Shown here piece after piece: positions 27,619-37,436 of a stretch of 64,000 nt of DNA (position 1 is the stretch's first letter; each line of letters starts with the position of its first letter). Both the position numbers and the translations under genes were made by a program. Source of the DNA: Candidatus Coxiella mudrowiae (GTDB lineage Bacteria; Pseudomonadota; Gammaproteobacteria; Coxiellales; Coxiellaceae). Below the pieces are notes generated by a model that worked only from the letters and a program-made list of their open reading frames with translations, was not told where the DNA came from and did no database searches. The stretch is taken from positions 620,001 to 684,000 of the forward strand of contig CP011126.1 of the NCBI GenBank assembly GCA_001077715.1, written 5' to 3'.

Positions 27619-28410
27619 TCATAACCAAAAAGGTACTTTGTGCCTTTGAGTGTTGAAAATTAGTGAAACTAAAATAAACCCTATTAAAAAAAAGGACAAT
27701 CCGAAATACCAAGAATTGGTTTGTGGCGCACTCCCAAGCAGCGGAGCCCTGATTAAGTCAATAAGATAGGTCACAGGATTGAATATGATTATTTTTGAAG
27801 CATTTTTAACCAGATGTGGCATCCAGGTTATGGGAGAGATAAAAAATAATACTTGAATCAGGCTCGTGATGAGGGGAGGCATATCTCTATATCGTGTACT
27901 AATTATACCAATAAATAAGCTAATAAATATAAGATTAGAGGCAACGATTAAAAAACCAGGGAAAAATAAAAGAGCATATTTAGTTATTTTTATTTTGAAG
28001 ATGAAGATTACCATCAGATAAACAACTAAATTATGAATAAAAATCAAAATATTACGCCAGAGTGTTTGATATACGAATAGAGTAAAAGGCAATTTAATTT
28101 GATAGAGGTAAGGTTTTGCCATGATAAACATATCACAGCTATCGATCATGACCGAGGATATGAAAGTCCATGCTAATAACCCGCATGTTAGGAAAGGGAT
28201 GTATTCTTGTAGTGATTGATGAAATAATCTGGAGTATACAATCCCTAAGGCTACTAGAAAAATTGACAGATTTAAAGTGATCCATAAGGGACCCAATACT
28301 GATCCCATATAACGTTGGCGAATGTCCATCCACCCTAAGTGAAGCCAGATTTTGATGTGGGTTGTTAAGGATAGGAAATCCTCTAATGTATTGAAAAGCT
28401 TTTTTAGCAT
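27619..28410 (-). CDS. wzm: Polysaccharide export ABC transporter, permease subunit
   Basis: ABC-2 type membrane subunit partnering the ATPase downstream. The 263 residues include the family motif DIRQRYMGSVLGPLWITLN near the N-terminus and about six hydrophobic segments (from LSIFLVALGIVYS to FGLSFFLIGFILVSLIF). The segment FFISPITWMPHLV precedes the last pair. Length is typical of Wzm/KpsM/TagG. It is first in the wzm-wzt-glycosyltransferase operon. Upstream, the locus is decayed. Confidence 0.9.
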   Translation of the reverse strand: MLKKLFNTLEDFLSLTTHIKIWLHLGWMDIRQRYMGSVLGPLWITLNLSIFLVALGIVYSRLFHQSLQEYIPFLTCGLLAWTFISSVMIDSCDMFIMAKPYLYQIKLPFTLFVYQTLWRNILIFIHNLVVYLMVIFIFKIKITKYALLFFPGFLIVASNLIFISLFIGIISTRYRDMPPLITSLIQVLFFISPITWMPHLVKNASKIIIFNPVTYLIDLIRAPLLGSAPQTNSWYFGLSFFLIGFILVSLIFNTQRHKVPFWL

Positions 28411-28739
28411 TGTCTCTTTGATTTCTCCTTAATGCTAATATAGTAACGTATAGAAATAATTCCTAAAATTTTTAATCTAAAAGTGGTTATTTAAAAACCT
28501 GTTTGCTTAAACTAAAATTCATTTTATTTTCTGAAGGATTTTGTTTGCTCCGTACCTAGCTATATAGGAGCGTATTGTGTCAGCATTGTCGTTTAAAGGC
28601 AAGGTTTCAACGTTCACAATCAACGTTAGGTGCATTAAAATGGAATCCACTTTCAATCCCTCACTGGAGGATGAATTTCAGATAAAACACAGTTTCTTTC
28701 CAATAATTAGGCTTTACCATGACTCAAATGGAAGCTAAT

Positions 28740-30113
28740 GTGGTTGATGGGAATACGACACGACTACAGACCTATTAAAAATCCATGGCTTAACTCGTAA
28801 TACGACAGCACTATATTTAATAAGCTGGGCTATTTTCTTGCCTACCTCGTTTATTTTTTATCTTATTACTTTTCCATATAAAGGCTTCGATTATACATAT
28901 CATGGCTTTTATCTTTACTCTTTGGCCTAGCTCGCACATTGATTTATTTCAGGGCGTTGTTTTTCAGATCTTTAATAATGCCTTTTAGATAAAGCTCAGG
29001 GTTAAAAATTATCTATTTTTTTTAAGAACTTAAAGCTATCATGGCCTGTATTATCGGTATTAGTTTTTTCTTTTGTTTGCGCAATAAATTGACACCTTCA
29101 TTTACGTTGCCGCTTTCTCTCACCTTTCTACTCAATACTAAGACTACTTTTATTTTTAACTATCGAACCGTTCCCATTTACATGTTGATGCTTATTTATT
29201 GCTGTCTTCATGTTTCATCTAAATTACATCATTCTTATGCAAGATACAGTTAGCTCTCATTGGGTGCAATGCTTTATTCTTTAGCGATACTATCGAACAT
29301 TTCTCTTGTGCCATTGATCCTAGTTATTGATTTATTTTTTTTCTAGTCCTAAGAGAAGATAAGTTCTCAGCAAGCCGTTCTTTGGTTTTTCATGGTGTGC
29401 TTTTGATTAGTTTTTCTTTGCTTTTCTATCTCTTTGAGAGTAATACTCATTTCTTAACTCACAAATTTCATAAGGTAAATTTATTACGAAGATCTATAGA
29501 ACATGGACGTGAGTTTCTCCTTCCTTTCTTGTAGCATGTAAAGATTCCACTTTTTCCTTTATCATAGATTTTATCATTAATTTATATTTATCCTAAAAAT
29601 CAATGAAAAATAGCAATGTCCTAAGTAAAGGGATTGTATTTTTTATTGCATTATTATTAATAATAGTAATAATAGGAGAAAACTCTCATTACTTTCTTCA
29701 TCGACCTGTTATTCTGACGCTTTATAACTATGCACTAACCTCAATTTTATTTAGCTATGTAGTCTTAGTTTTATTATTTTCCTGGGGACTTTACAATCGG
29801 CGCTTTACTTTAATTTTATTCTTACACTAGGGGAATGACTTTATTAAGTATTAGTGCACAATCGGGTCCATTATGGCATTTTTTTCTCATGAGCCCTATT
29901 TATTTAATGCTTTGTGCCTATCTCTTACAGGAAGGTGTAGATTCTCAGAAATTTAATAAATTTATTATCTTTATAGCTCTCTTGACGGTATGTATTATAA
30001 CCACTTTTATCCAAAGCAATTACACGTATCGTATCAATTTTTCTTATAAAAATAAGATCTTAATTAATTCTTCTATTTTCAGTAAATTTTTGTTAGTTCA
30101 GAGAAAAAAGTAA
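28740..30113 (+). pseudogene. Polytopic membrane protein, broken
   Basis: Plus-strand pieces in several frames are strongly hydrophobic: LISWAIFLPTSFIFYLITF, KGFDYTYHGFYLYSL, VKGIVFFIALLLIIVIIGE-like, LYNYALTSILFSYVVLVLLF, and SGPLWHFFLMSPIYLMLCAYL. The pattern resembles a multi-span GT-C glycosyltransferase or a polysaccharide membrane protein, but no catalytic motif can be fixed. Stops occur every few dozen codons. It is divergent from wzm. Confidence 0.45.
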
Positions 30114-30129
30114 ATTAATCTAAATAATT

Positions 30130-30837
30130 CCTATACATTTAATAATGAGTCTTTGATTGATTTTCATTGTATATTTATCTACTTTCCACTCAAGAAAGGC
30201 TTCACGATTTGTTCTCTTTTGACAGATAATTTTTTCTCGTTCAATCAGGTACTCATCATTAATAAACAGAGCGCCCCAAGGCCGGAGGTAATATTTTTCG
30301 TATGGTGGAAGCTAATTTGCTCCCATATTTCTAATTGAGCCTAGTGCTTTCCCTTGGTAATCTACCATTAGCCCTTGTGCGCCATCCTCAATAACAAATA
30401 GAGCATATCTTTTTGAAATCGAGAGGATAGTATTCATATCGCAAGCAATCTCAGCATAATGAATAGGCACAATCGCCTTGGTGTGTTTTGTAATCGCATG
30501 TTCAATTTTAGTTTTTTCTATGTTCAGTGTATCGGGTCGAATATCAATAAAAACAGGCTTTGCAACTCGCAATACAAATGCGGTCGCTGTTGAAACAAAT
30601 AGAAAGGATGACATAATCACTTCGTTAGTGGGTTAGATATGTGTCAATAACGCTACCATTTCTAATGTGCTGGTGCATGAATGAGTGAGTAAAACTTTTG
30701 GTGGCTGTTAACTTAGCCAGTTTAGATTCAACGGAATTAGTGAAATGAGCAGATTCGATGCTTTTAGGATCTAACCGCTCTGCAATACGCTTTTGCGTAT
30801 TGAAGGCAAAATAAGGCATATGAAATTTGATAACCAC
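30130..30837 (-). pseudogene. DegT/DnrJ/EryC1/StrS sugar aminotransferase, broken
   Basis: The start reads MVIKFHMPYFAFNTQKRIAE, followed in another frame by KVLLTHSCTSTLEMVALLTHI, then FVSTATAFVLRVAKPVFIDI, KAIVPIHYAEIACDMNTI, LFVIEDGAQGLMVDYQGK. After a one-base indel it reads SFHHTKNITSGLGAL, which contains the PLP-binding lysine, and then ALFINDEYLIEREKII. This matches WecE/FdtB-type aminotransferases, which make 4-amino-4,6-dideoxy or 3-amino-3,6-dideoxy sugars. At least three frameshifts and one stop are present, and the C-terminal third is gone. It shows that an amino-deoxy sugar was once made here. Confidence 0.85.
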
Positions 30838-31175
30838 TTTGTATCATCCTGATGATTGTGTTGTATTAATTTTGAGAATAATCTTTCTGTTACCTTGGTA
30901 TCCAGTTCTGCATAATATAACATGTCACCATTTTTTTTGAAAGTCATCTGTAGGTAAATTTAATTTGTATTGCACAATCGCTGAAGGGTAGATAAATTAA
31001 ATATTCGTTTTGATGAGAGAGAAGCGAATTTTCATCCTCAAATTAAAGAACATCTGTAAAACAGCGAGTTATCTCAATTTATAATCTTCGTATTTGGTGT
31101 GCTACATTTCTTTTCAGCGGTATTTTGGGATAACTTCAGTGATGTACCTACACATTGAATTTACTACTGGAAAGT
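30838..31175. other. Noncoding A+T-rich spacer
   Basis: No frame in these bases could be joined into a recognisable protein and no RNA gene was seen. It separates the divergent aminotransferase and ComA-like pseudogenes and probably held both promoters. Confidence 0.4.
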
Positions 31176-31866
31176 ATGATGATTACATTAAATTTACCGG
31201 CCAGACAATCAAAACCGAGAGCGAATGGCATAACCCATGTCCTTGACAAAAAGAAAAAATTTGTTTGCTTAGAGAAGCAGAAATAACGGTTTGTTTTGGT
31301 AGAGCACTTTTTGAATATTTTTATATTCATGATCAAGTAGAGCAATATGCCTTTTGTCTACATAGGGGAAGTAGATTGTATTGAAGTTTCTGATGGTATA
31401 ATTAGCATCCCATTAAAAGAGAAGTTGGTGTTTATTGAGAATTTTTTAAAATCATTCAAACTTCTCGCTGAAATTGGTAGTAAAGATCCTGAGATAGTAG
31501 TTGCCCCTTACAAATGGTCGCAAGAAATAAAAGATACTTTTAATGCTGGCGCATACAAAATAGTAACTGAAGGTTGTGAAAGTGGTACAGTGGAGGTTTC
31601 TCGGACCTCTGGAGAAATTCGGAAAGAACTACTAATAGAAAAAAAATATTAAAAGCTGCTCAACTTTAATAGTTTTATTTTTGAGGCTCCCCAAAAAGCA
31701 CAACAAACTTAGTTTATTTAAAGAGTTTGGTGAAAATGTTAATCTAAGAAATATTAGAAATATTGCACCGAATGAAATTATTTCACTAGAAACGCTAAGG
31801 TTGGGTTTGCGAAGTGATACCCTTTTAAATTTTCACAAGAGATCCTTAGAAGTTAATGGGGTTTGA
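31176..31866 (+). pseudogene. Phosphosulfolactate synthase (ComA) family protein, broken
   Basis: The N-terminus reads LNLPARQSKPRANGITHVLDK. A large internal part, including the usual DIVKLGWGTA region, is missing. After a frameshift come ALFEYFYIHDQVEQ, then VEVSDGIISIPLKEKLVFIE-like sequence, LLAEIGSKDPEIVVAPYKW, FNAGAYKIVTEGCESGTV, and after another frameshift GENVNLRNIRNIAPNEIISLETLRLGLRSDTL. These are the conserved C-terminal half of ComA (the family joins sulfite to phosphoenolpyruvate). A 9-bp duplication (agaaatatt, 31747-31764) turned NLGNI into NLRNIRNI. Its stop overlaps the start of the next gene, so the two were once an operon. Confidence 0.85.
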
Positions 31867-33277
31867 GATGATAAAAAGCCAAAGACGCATATGCGATAGG
31901 CTTAGTAAGAAAGCATCATCTTTACTTTTAAATTCTGCTTATAAATTTGAATTTAATGATTGGGATATTCTGTTTAATGGAATGTCTAAGGCTGATATTG
32001 CGCATGCAATTATGATGATTGAGGAAGAACTGATTCCTCAATTAGAAGGAAGTATACTTCTTTCTGCACTGCTTCAACTGGATAAATGCTCTTTAGTTGA
32101 AAATTTATTTGATCCTTCCTTTGGAGATGTTTATACAAATCAGGAACACTACTTTAAAGAACAAATTGGTGCTTCGGCTGGATGGCTTCATGCAGGGCAA
32201 GCAAGAAGAGAATGCTCCACGATAGGGCTCCTCTTAGCAATGAGAAAGCGATTATTAAGACTTGCCGAATCCTTAGTAGCTTTATCTAAGGCGATTTTGG
32301 AACAGGCTTCCAAAAATCTTGAAACCATAATGCCTGATTTTACTTACCTACTTACCTACTTACCTACTTACCTACTTACCTACTTACCTACTTACCTACT
32401 TACCTACTTAAAATATGCTCAACCTACTACCTTCGCACATTATCTTTTGACATTTAAATCTTCTCTATTGAGAGACTTTAAATATTTGGAAAAATACTTT
32501 AACTGCTTAAATCATAGCTTATTGGTTGTAGTTCTGTACGCTAGGGATGCCATGTCGTGTGTCGACATTCCATTAGAGAATTATTCTAATCTCGTAGCAA
32601 TTGCTGTTAATATTAATAGGCTTATAGAAGAGATCCAAATTTGATCAATAGTTGATATCGGCTTTATTGAATTAGATGATGCACATTTCAGAACTAGCAT
32701 CATTATGCTTCAGAAAAAGAATTCGTATAGATTATCTTATTTTAAAGGTTTAACAGGCCTTATCATTGGACGTTCATCAGGCTTAGCTTCAATTAGGAAG
32801 GACTGTTCTAGGCAGCCCGATAATCGTATATTTGCTTATGGAGAATTGCCTCGCTCAATTGATTTGATTATTGAAGGAATTGACTTGGTTTAAGAAATAA
32901 TCTCACAGCTTGATGTTAAAAAGCACACTATGAAATAAAAAGCACAATAAAAAGCACTAAATGGCTTTTCTAATAAGGCCGATTTAGCAGAAATGTTGAT
33001 ACATCGACATCATCTAAGTTATGCAATGGCACATCGCATAGTAGGTAAAGCTATCAGACAGTCGATAAATAATGGCTCGGATTACATGACTTTGGAGGTT
33101 TCGAATGAGGCAGAAGCCAGTTTGAATTACTTGCGTGATCACGCTAAAAAAATTCGAGCTAGTGACAGATCCTTATCAAATTGTTGCTTGAGACAAGGAG
33201 AAGGAAATGCAACGATAGAAAGTGTAGCTAGAATGATTGATGGTTGTCAAACTAAAACGCAACACTTTGAAAAGTAG
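31856..33277 (+). pseudogene. Argininosuccinate-lyase-like enzyme (aspartase/fumarase superfamily), broken
   Basis: The first frame (262 residues, 31856-32644) holds DVYTNQEHYFKEQIGASAGWL-HAGQARRE, then a lyase helix MRKRLLRLAESLVALSKAIL, then MPDFTYL. An octanucleotide repeat interrupts it, and it resumes YAQPTTFAHYLL. Normally MPDYTYLQ joins directly to AQPTTFAHY. Another frame then gives TSIIMLQKKN (the GSSxMPxKxN signature, altered) and SGLASIRKDCSRQPDNRIFAYGE; a third gives NAIRQSINNGSDYMTLEV and ESVARMIDG. Three frames are needed, so the gene is dead. It overlaps the ComA-like gene by 11 bases. Closest relatives would be ArgH-like lyases, but the neighbours argue against arginine synthesis. 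Confidence 0.82.
32341..32410 (+). repeat. Octanucleotide tandem repeat, 8.75 copies, inside a reading frame
   Basis: The unit tacttacc is repeated perfectly eight times plus six bases. Because 8 is not a multiple of 3, three units make 24 bases and the encoded peptide repeats as TYLLTYLP. The current copy number keeps the upstream and downstream parts of the lyase in one frame. The family has no such insert at this position, so the repeat grew from a short TAC-CTA region. Confidence 0.97.
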
Positions 33278-33427
33278 CTATTTGAAAAAACGAATAAGCA
33301 TAACTATTGGATAAAAAAAATTGATGAACATAGATGAAAATATGATCTAAAAAAAGAAATCCTCAGCTTGTGGATTGAGAAGATTTTTTTTAAATAAGCT
33401 TTCGCAAATAGAGTTTCATAGTATGAA

Positions 33428-34534
33428 TGTCTAATTTCAAAATATCCTTATTTTAGATGGCGGTGAGCAGAAAGTTCCTTTCATTTAATTAGCCAAAGAC
33501 AATAGGTTATAACGTATTTTTAGCTGATTACAATTAAAATTGTCGTGGATGTCGTCTTGTTAATAGAAGTAAAAATATAAGTACATTTTCTATAGACGAC
33601 TGTTATAATTATGAAAGAGAAATCTAGACTAGTCATGTTTTAAGCAATGGTACTGATCGACAAGTATATACCGTATATAACTGCGCTAAAATTTCTGAAA
33701 AAATAAAACTATTTTATCCTGTTATATCCTGTTAGTTCTAAAAAAATCACTGATTTGAACGAACAAAGGATAGATGAAAGAAAAATTATTATAGAATGAT
33801 TTGCCAACGCCTAGTTATTTTATTCTGGATAAAACAGACTTTGTAAATTTCGGTTCATTGAAGTTTTCTTTAAGTTATTAAACCTATAAACAGTCAGGGA
33901 TAAAAAGGTATTCATGTGCTTTCTAAAGAAACTAACGTTGAAGATATAAAAAGATATATTGAAGATCCTATTTCCTATAGTCGATTTCAGAAAATAATTA
34001 TTAAGAAATATTATCCAGGATAGGAGATTACAGAAAATTATTTGGTGAAAGCGGGTGTGGTATATGACATTATAGTTAATGACCACTTACTTTAATGACG
34101 ATATTATTTTTTAGGTTGTGTAAGAAACATAAATACCCCTCTATTATAACTATAAAATCGAAAATTAAAAATAATATTAGGTCGATATCTCAACAGGTCA
34201 CTCATTCTATTTTTTCTTTAGTTATTTCTAAGAAGAACAATTTCTAAGAAAATAAGATTAAAAGAATTTTAACTACGAAAGTATAAATTTTCTACTAGCC
34301 AGTTCTAGTATAATTATAAAAATTGATTCTCCTTCATAAATAATAGGTAAAATTTTAGTAAAAGTAGAGGATGAAATCAATGAAGTACGATCATCAACTT
34401 CGAGAATTGGTTATTTTCTTGTTTGCGAAAACTCTAAATGGACGTATTTGAATTCTTTGAAATATTTTTATAGCCATTTTCATATTTATGATTCTCATAA
34501 AAACGATTTGTTATATTATAATATTTATGAATAG
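33428..34534 (+). pseudogene. ATP-grasp ligase, broken
   Basis: Frame-joined sequence reads NILILDGGEQKVPFI, LAKDNR..NVFLADY-like, then GTDRQVYTVYN, SSKKITDLNE, KETNVEDIKRYIEDPISYSR-FQKIIIKKYYPG and EITENYLVKAGVVYDIIVND. The C-terminal part reads GKILVKVEDEINEVRSSTSR and IGYFLVCENSKW. This is the layout of carbamoyl-phosphate-synthase-like ATP-grasp enzymes, which join an amine or other nucleophile to a carboxylate with ATP. Stops and shifts are dense. A 10-bp duplication (tatcctgtta, 33715-33734) is one lesion. It is third in the co-directional cluster with the ComA-like and lyase genes. Confidence 0.75.
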
Positions 34535-34549
34535 AGAAAAATTTAAATT

Positions 34550-35338
34550 ATGGAAATAGATAAATTTTATAAAAAGATGAAAGAGTGATCCTCTGTAAGA
34601 AGTTTCGTTCCTAATGAAGGTATCTCTTTAAAGGATCAAGCTTCAATAATTGAAGATATACAGATGAGCTCTTCAAGTTTTAACTTACAAACCTGTTCAA
34701 TAATTTTAGTTGAATATAAAAAGCTTTTGGATAAATTGTCCGAGACTGTGGCAAGAAAAAATTTATTAAGGATGTAAGTCTTTTTTTAAATATTTTGTAT
34801 TCACTTACATAAAATGGATTATGTTACAAAAAAAAGCTGGTTATTTTTTTATTATCAATCTCAATTTCTTTAATCAAATTTGATTGATATTATTGATGCT
34901 GACTTAGCTTTACAAACTACGGAAACAACAACAGAATCTTTGGGCTATGGAATTTTTATTGGGAACTGTGAGAAATTATATGGATATCCTTATAGAAAAG
35001 CTCGAACTTCCTGATAAGATTATTCCAATTGTTGGTTTGTATATTGGATATCTAATGAAAAAGAATAAGAAAAAAAAGTCTTCTCATAAAAGGTATATTC
35101 TCAAAAGATAAATATAATAAAAAAGCTGTTGAGTAAGCCATTAAGAAATATAGTTTATATAGTAAATTCTGGATATTATTATGAAAGTAAATTCCCTATT
35201 CACGATGTTAAGGTTGTTAAATCTAAGAATTTAATTAAATATAGTTGGATTGAACATGCTGCTAGAAGAGTAGCTACTCTTAATGTTTATAAAGATAGGG
35301 TTAAATTAAAAAGAAATTATTTCAAAAAATGGTTTTAG
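34550..35338 (+). pseudogene. Nitroreductase-family flavoprotein, broken
   Basis: Begins MEIDKFYKKMKE, then a stop, then SVRSFVPNEGISLKDQASII and MSSSSFNLQTCSIILVEY, the FMN-binding start of nitroreductases (RRSxRxF...APSSxNxQPW). Later frames give LGYGIFIGN, VRNYMDILIEKLELPDKII-PIVGLYIGYLMKKN and a long basic C-terminal tail ending VYKDRVKLKRNYFKKWF at 35338. Members use NAD(P)H and FMN to reduce varied substrates. It follows the ATP-grasp remnant by 15 bases, consistent with a shared operon. Confidence 0.75.
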
Positions 35339-35392
35339 ATTTAAATAATATATTTTAATATTTTTTCTTTCTCAGAGTTAAAATTTTTTATT

Positions 35393-36336
35393 TTAGTTTC
35401 TTCTAAAAATTGCATTAATGTTTTTATTAAAAATAGTTTTTTTCCTTTCTATTGCATTGATTAATTGAATTAAGTATTCACCAATAAAGCCAAGTGCTAA
35501 AATAAAAAAATTATACCATGTAATGATAAAACTGTCATTAACGATACTAAGACAGGAACCGATGAGTGAGAAATAATTTTTAGATACAAAAATATAGAGA
35601 AAAAAGAAAAATTGCCATAAAAAAATAAAGCTGAGTCTAGTCAATTGACGCATTATAAATGAAGAGTTATTGAAAATTAAGTTAAAGAAAAGAGAGAACA
35701 ATTTTTTTATAGAATAATTAATTTGATCATATTTTTGATAGTGGTTGGTTATATCTATATTAACTATATCTTTCGTAACGGAAAAAATTAACTATGATAA
35801 TACGGGATTTTCTACTCTTTGAGCTAAAATGACATCTACAATTTTTTGCCTCATCATCAGAAAAGGACCTATCTGAACATCTTTTGATTTTCAAGCTACT
35901 TTGTAATTAAATCAGCCTTTCATACGGATAGTAAAGCACTTGAAAAGCTGATTATTTTTTCAAGGAAATCAGATACCACTACATTGTGTTCTTTCTTTTC
36001 TAACAGTTTATTAAAATCGTAAGAAGAATATTGTAAGTCATCATCTATAATAAATATGAACTCACCCAACGACAGAATCATACCTGTGATCACGGAACCT
36101 TATCGACCAAAATTACATGTTAATTTTCGTATTTTAAGTTACAAATGATTTTTGATTAATTCGAAAAGTATCTGCCATGTGGATTGATTTAGAGAAAAAT
36201 CGTCAACTATGATAACTATGATAACTTCGTAAGTAGAAATTTTTAATTTTGAAAATGCTGTTTCTATAAGAACCACTAGCTTTTGTAAGAATGCATCGCT
36301 ATTAAAAATAGGAACAATAATGGAATAGAGGACCAT
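35393..36336 (-). pseudogene. Membrane-linked GT2 glycosyltransferase (GtrB/ArnC-like), broken
   Basis: The N-terminus reads LYSIIVPIFNSDAFLQKLVV and TYEVIIVIIVDDFSLNQSTW, a GT2 start in which a 9-bp duplication (aactatgat, 36205-36222) has doubled VII ahead of the DD. Middle fragments contain FIFIIDDDLQYSSYDFN-like sequence with the second Asp motif. The C-terminal piece (35393-35701) is two hydrophobic spans ending LGFIGEYLIQLINAIERKK, typical of polyprenyl-phosphate glycosyltransferases. The centre is full of stops. Confidence 0.72.
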
Positions 36337-36558
36337 TGTGAACTCTCTTTATACAGTCCTATTAATAGCGATTCATTCAACTTAATGGAGAAATTACTCT
36401 CTCTTAGTTTTCCAATATCGATTATTAAGATATTCTATATAAATAGACTTAGTTTTTTCAAGAACAAAAATTGATCGGTTAAATGAACTGCCTCTGTTAA
36501 TGGTAAAGAAACTCATTTTTAGTATTTTACAATACTATTTCTATGAGTGATCTCTAAG

Positions 36559-37436
36559 ATGGGACTATTAATGAGATCTTGTATCAGTTGTGGATATAAT
36601 TATGATTCCTTGAGTTAGATATGTAAAAAATGTAACTATATACCCTCAGATAATGAAAGTAATTATCCTTTTCTTAGTTTCTCTAAAAGGTTGATGGAAC
36701 AAGTTAAGTATTACTTCGATCGATCTACTTTAAAATACCTTTTTAGGCTTGAAGAAAAAAAATTTTGGTTCCAAGACCCAAAAAAATAATTATAAAATTT
36801 ATCAAAAAATATTTTTCCAATTCTGAATCATTATTCGAATCAGGTTGTGGAACGGGTTTTTCTTTAAGAAAGATGGAACAATCTTTGTTGGTCCATAATT
36901 TACATGGGCTCATATCTATTTGGAATCTTTATCTTTTGCTAAAAAGCGATTAGACAATTGTGTAACTTTATATAAAATGGATGAGCAGTTAAAATTTCCT
37001 TTCATTAAAAGTTCGATGTGATTTGTGCTTTTAATGTCCTTAAGAATATTAAAAATGATAGAGAGGTCATAAAACAAATTCAAAAAGTGTTAAAACTGAA
37101 ACGTAGTTTATTGCTTACCGTTCCACAGCACCCTGGCTTATGGGAGTCACACTGATTGATCTGCTTATCATGTTCGCTAGTACGAGTCACAAGAATTAAA
37201 ATAAAAACTCAAAGATAATGGCTTTGGAATTATTTTATGTGATTATTTTGACATCTTTACTATATTTAATGTGGATATCGTGAAAGTACTCCAAGAGAGA
37301 ACATGCAGAACTTTTGCTCTCCTTTATGATGAATGTATTAGTTCGAGGGATCTTAACGATTGAAGCGAAACTAATCAGATTAGGATTAGCTTTTCCTGTA
37401 GGAGGAATTCAGATCATCATAGTAAAAAAACTTTAA
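36559..37436 (+). pseudogene. Zinc-ribbon SAM methyltransferase, broken
   Basis: Starts RSCISCGYNYDS...CKKCNY, a CxxC-CxxC ribbon, then FWFQDPKK, IIKFIKKYFSNSESLFESGCG-TGFSLRKM, whose GCGTG is motif I of class I methyltransferases. Later frames give LLLTVPQHPWLW-like sequence and KLIRLGLAFPVGGIQIIIVKKL at the end. Overall it resembles sugar or lipid methyltransferases of O-antigen loci. At least five frame changes or stops separate the parts. Confidence 0.72.

Noticed and set aside
31148-31345. Minus-strand 65-codon frame
   Set aside because: The opposite strand encodes the recognisable N-terminus of the ComA-like pseudogene.
32341-32410. Possible CRISPR-like repeat array
   Set aside because: The units are 8 bp and contiguous with no spacers; it is a simple tandem repeat.
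33820-34086. Minus-strand 88-codon frame
   Set aside because: The plus strand here reads as an ATP-grasp domain; the minus frame is its shadow.
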